Shown piece after piece: positions 5,082-5,246 of a stretch of 5,246 nucleotides of DNA (its first letter is position 1; each line of letters begins with the position of its first letter). A program made the position numbers and the translations under genes. The DNA lies in contig JACQWH010000033.1 in NCBI GenBank assembly GCA_016209345.1, positions 1-5,246 on the forward strand. The letters run 5' to 3'. This DNA comes from Candidatus Uhrbacteria bacterium (GTDB lineage Bacteria; Patescibacteriota; Patescibacteriia; JACQRZ01). The notes beneath the pieces are model-generated. The model had not been told where the DNA came from, ran no database searches, and saw nothing but the letters and a program-made list of their open reading frames with translations.

Positions 5082-5246
5082 TTACTCGATCGGCGCGTAC
5101 TGTGATGCATCAATCGACTCGTAGTTGGATTCTGCCGAGCTTGATGGTCTCGGCTTGAGGCCGAAGAATACTGACCCAATCACAATGAACGCAACAGCAA
5201 TCGCGATACCAACGCCAATCCAGACAGAGGTCATCTGTTCTGGCGA
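5082..5246 (-). CDS. Hypothetical single-pass membrane protein, partial at window edge
   Basis: An open frame runs from the window edge to a TAA at 5084-5082 and codes for 54 residues. Residues 8-29 are a strong transmembrane segment (WIGVGIAIAVAFIVIGSVFF). A short basic patch follows (LKPRP), then a Ser/Asn/Asp-rich polar tail ending YAPIE. The basic residues after the helix suggest that the tail is cytoplasmic. An ATG at 5234-5232 would give a 50-residue protein, but the frame stays open to the edge, so this may instead be the C-terminus of something larger. I do not recognise a family. It lies 43 bases upstream of the AtpZ/AtpI-like gene on the same strand and could be co-transcribed with it, although a possible promoter lies in the gap. 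Composition and open frame support a real gene. Confidence 0.6.
   Translation of the reverse strand, partial: SPEQMTSVWIGVGIAIAVAFIVIGSVFFGLKPRPSSSAESNYESIDASQYAPIE

Overview
This window holds most of one bacterial F-type (F1Fo) ATP synthase operon. All genes are on the minus strand, so transcription runs from high to low coordinates. In transcription order: the C-terminus of an unrecognised small membrane protein (5246-5082), an AtpZ/AtpI-like assembly protein (5038-4754), subunit a/atpB (4725-3982), subunit c/atpE (3908-3654), subunit b/atpF (3494-2997), a short subunit delta/atpH (3000-2629), subunit alpha/atpA (2519-987) and subunit gamma/atpG (912-22). This is the canonical atp order, so atpD (beta) and atpC (epsilon) are expected just beyond base 1. 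Long plus-strand reading frames are antisense shadows of these genes.

The subunits fit together as follows. The c ring and subunit a form the membrane motor. The b dimer and delta form the peripheral stalk. Alpha, with the missing beta, forms the catalytic head, and gamma is the rotor shaft. The key residues of a, c and alpha are intact, so the enzyme looks functional. The c subunit lacks the Na+-binding residues and reads as proton-coupled. Delta is only 123 residues, against about 175-180 in typical bacteria, and the loss is in its N-terminal domain.

The unusual part lies between the genes. Apart from the atpF/atpH junction, which is a 4-base ATGA overlap, every junction from atpI downward is filled with degenerate 7-bp tandem repeats. 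The commonest words are GAATTAA, GAATTAC and GAATCAA with their complements. Other junctions use GTAATCC, GTTAC-type, GGTTATA and CTACAAG words. At three junctions the words are laid out as facing inverted arms able to form stems of 22-29 bp. Repeats supply or touch the stop codons of atpI, atpB, atpH and atpG, abut the starts of atpB and atpG, and at the atpI end run in frame into the gene. Good Shine-Dalgarno sequences are largely missing.

The compact operon, the shortened delta and this style of AT-rich heptamer filler suggest a Candidate Phyla Radiation (Patescibacteria, perhaps Parcubacteria) genome. That assignment is inference from general resemblance and not proven by the sequence. 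TGA is used as a stop at the end of atpF, so there is no sign of the UGA-glycine code of Gracilibacteria/SR1.
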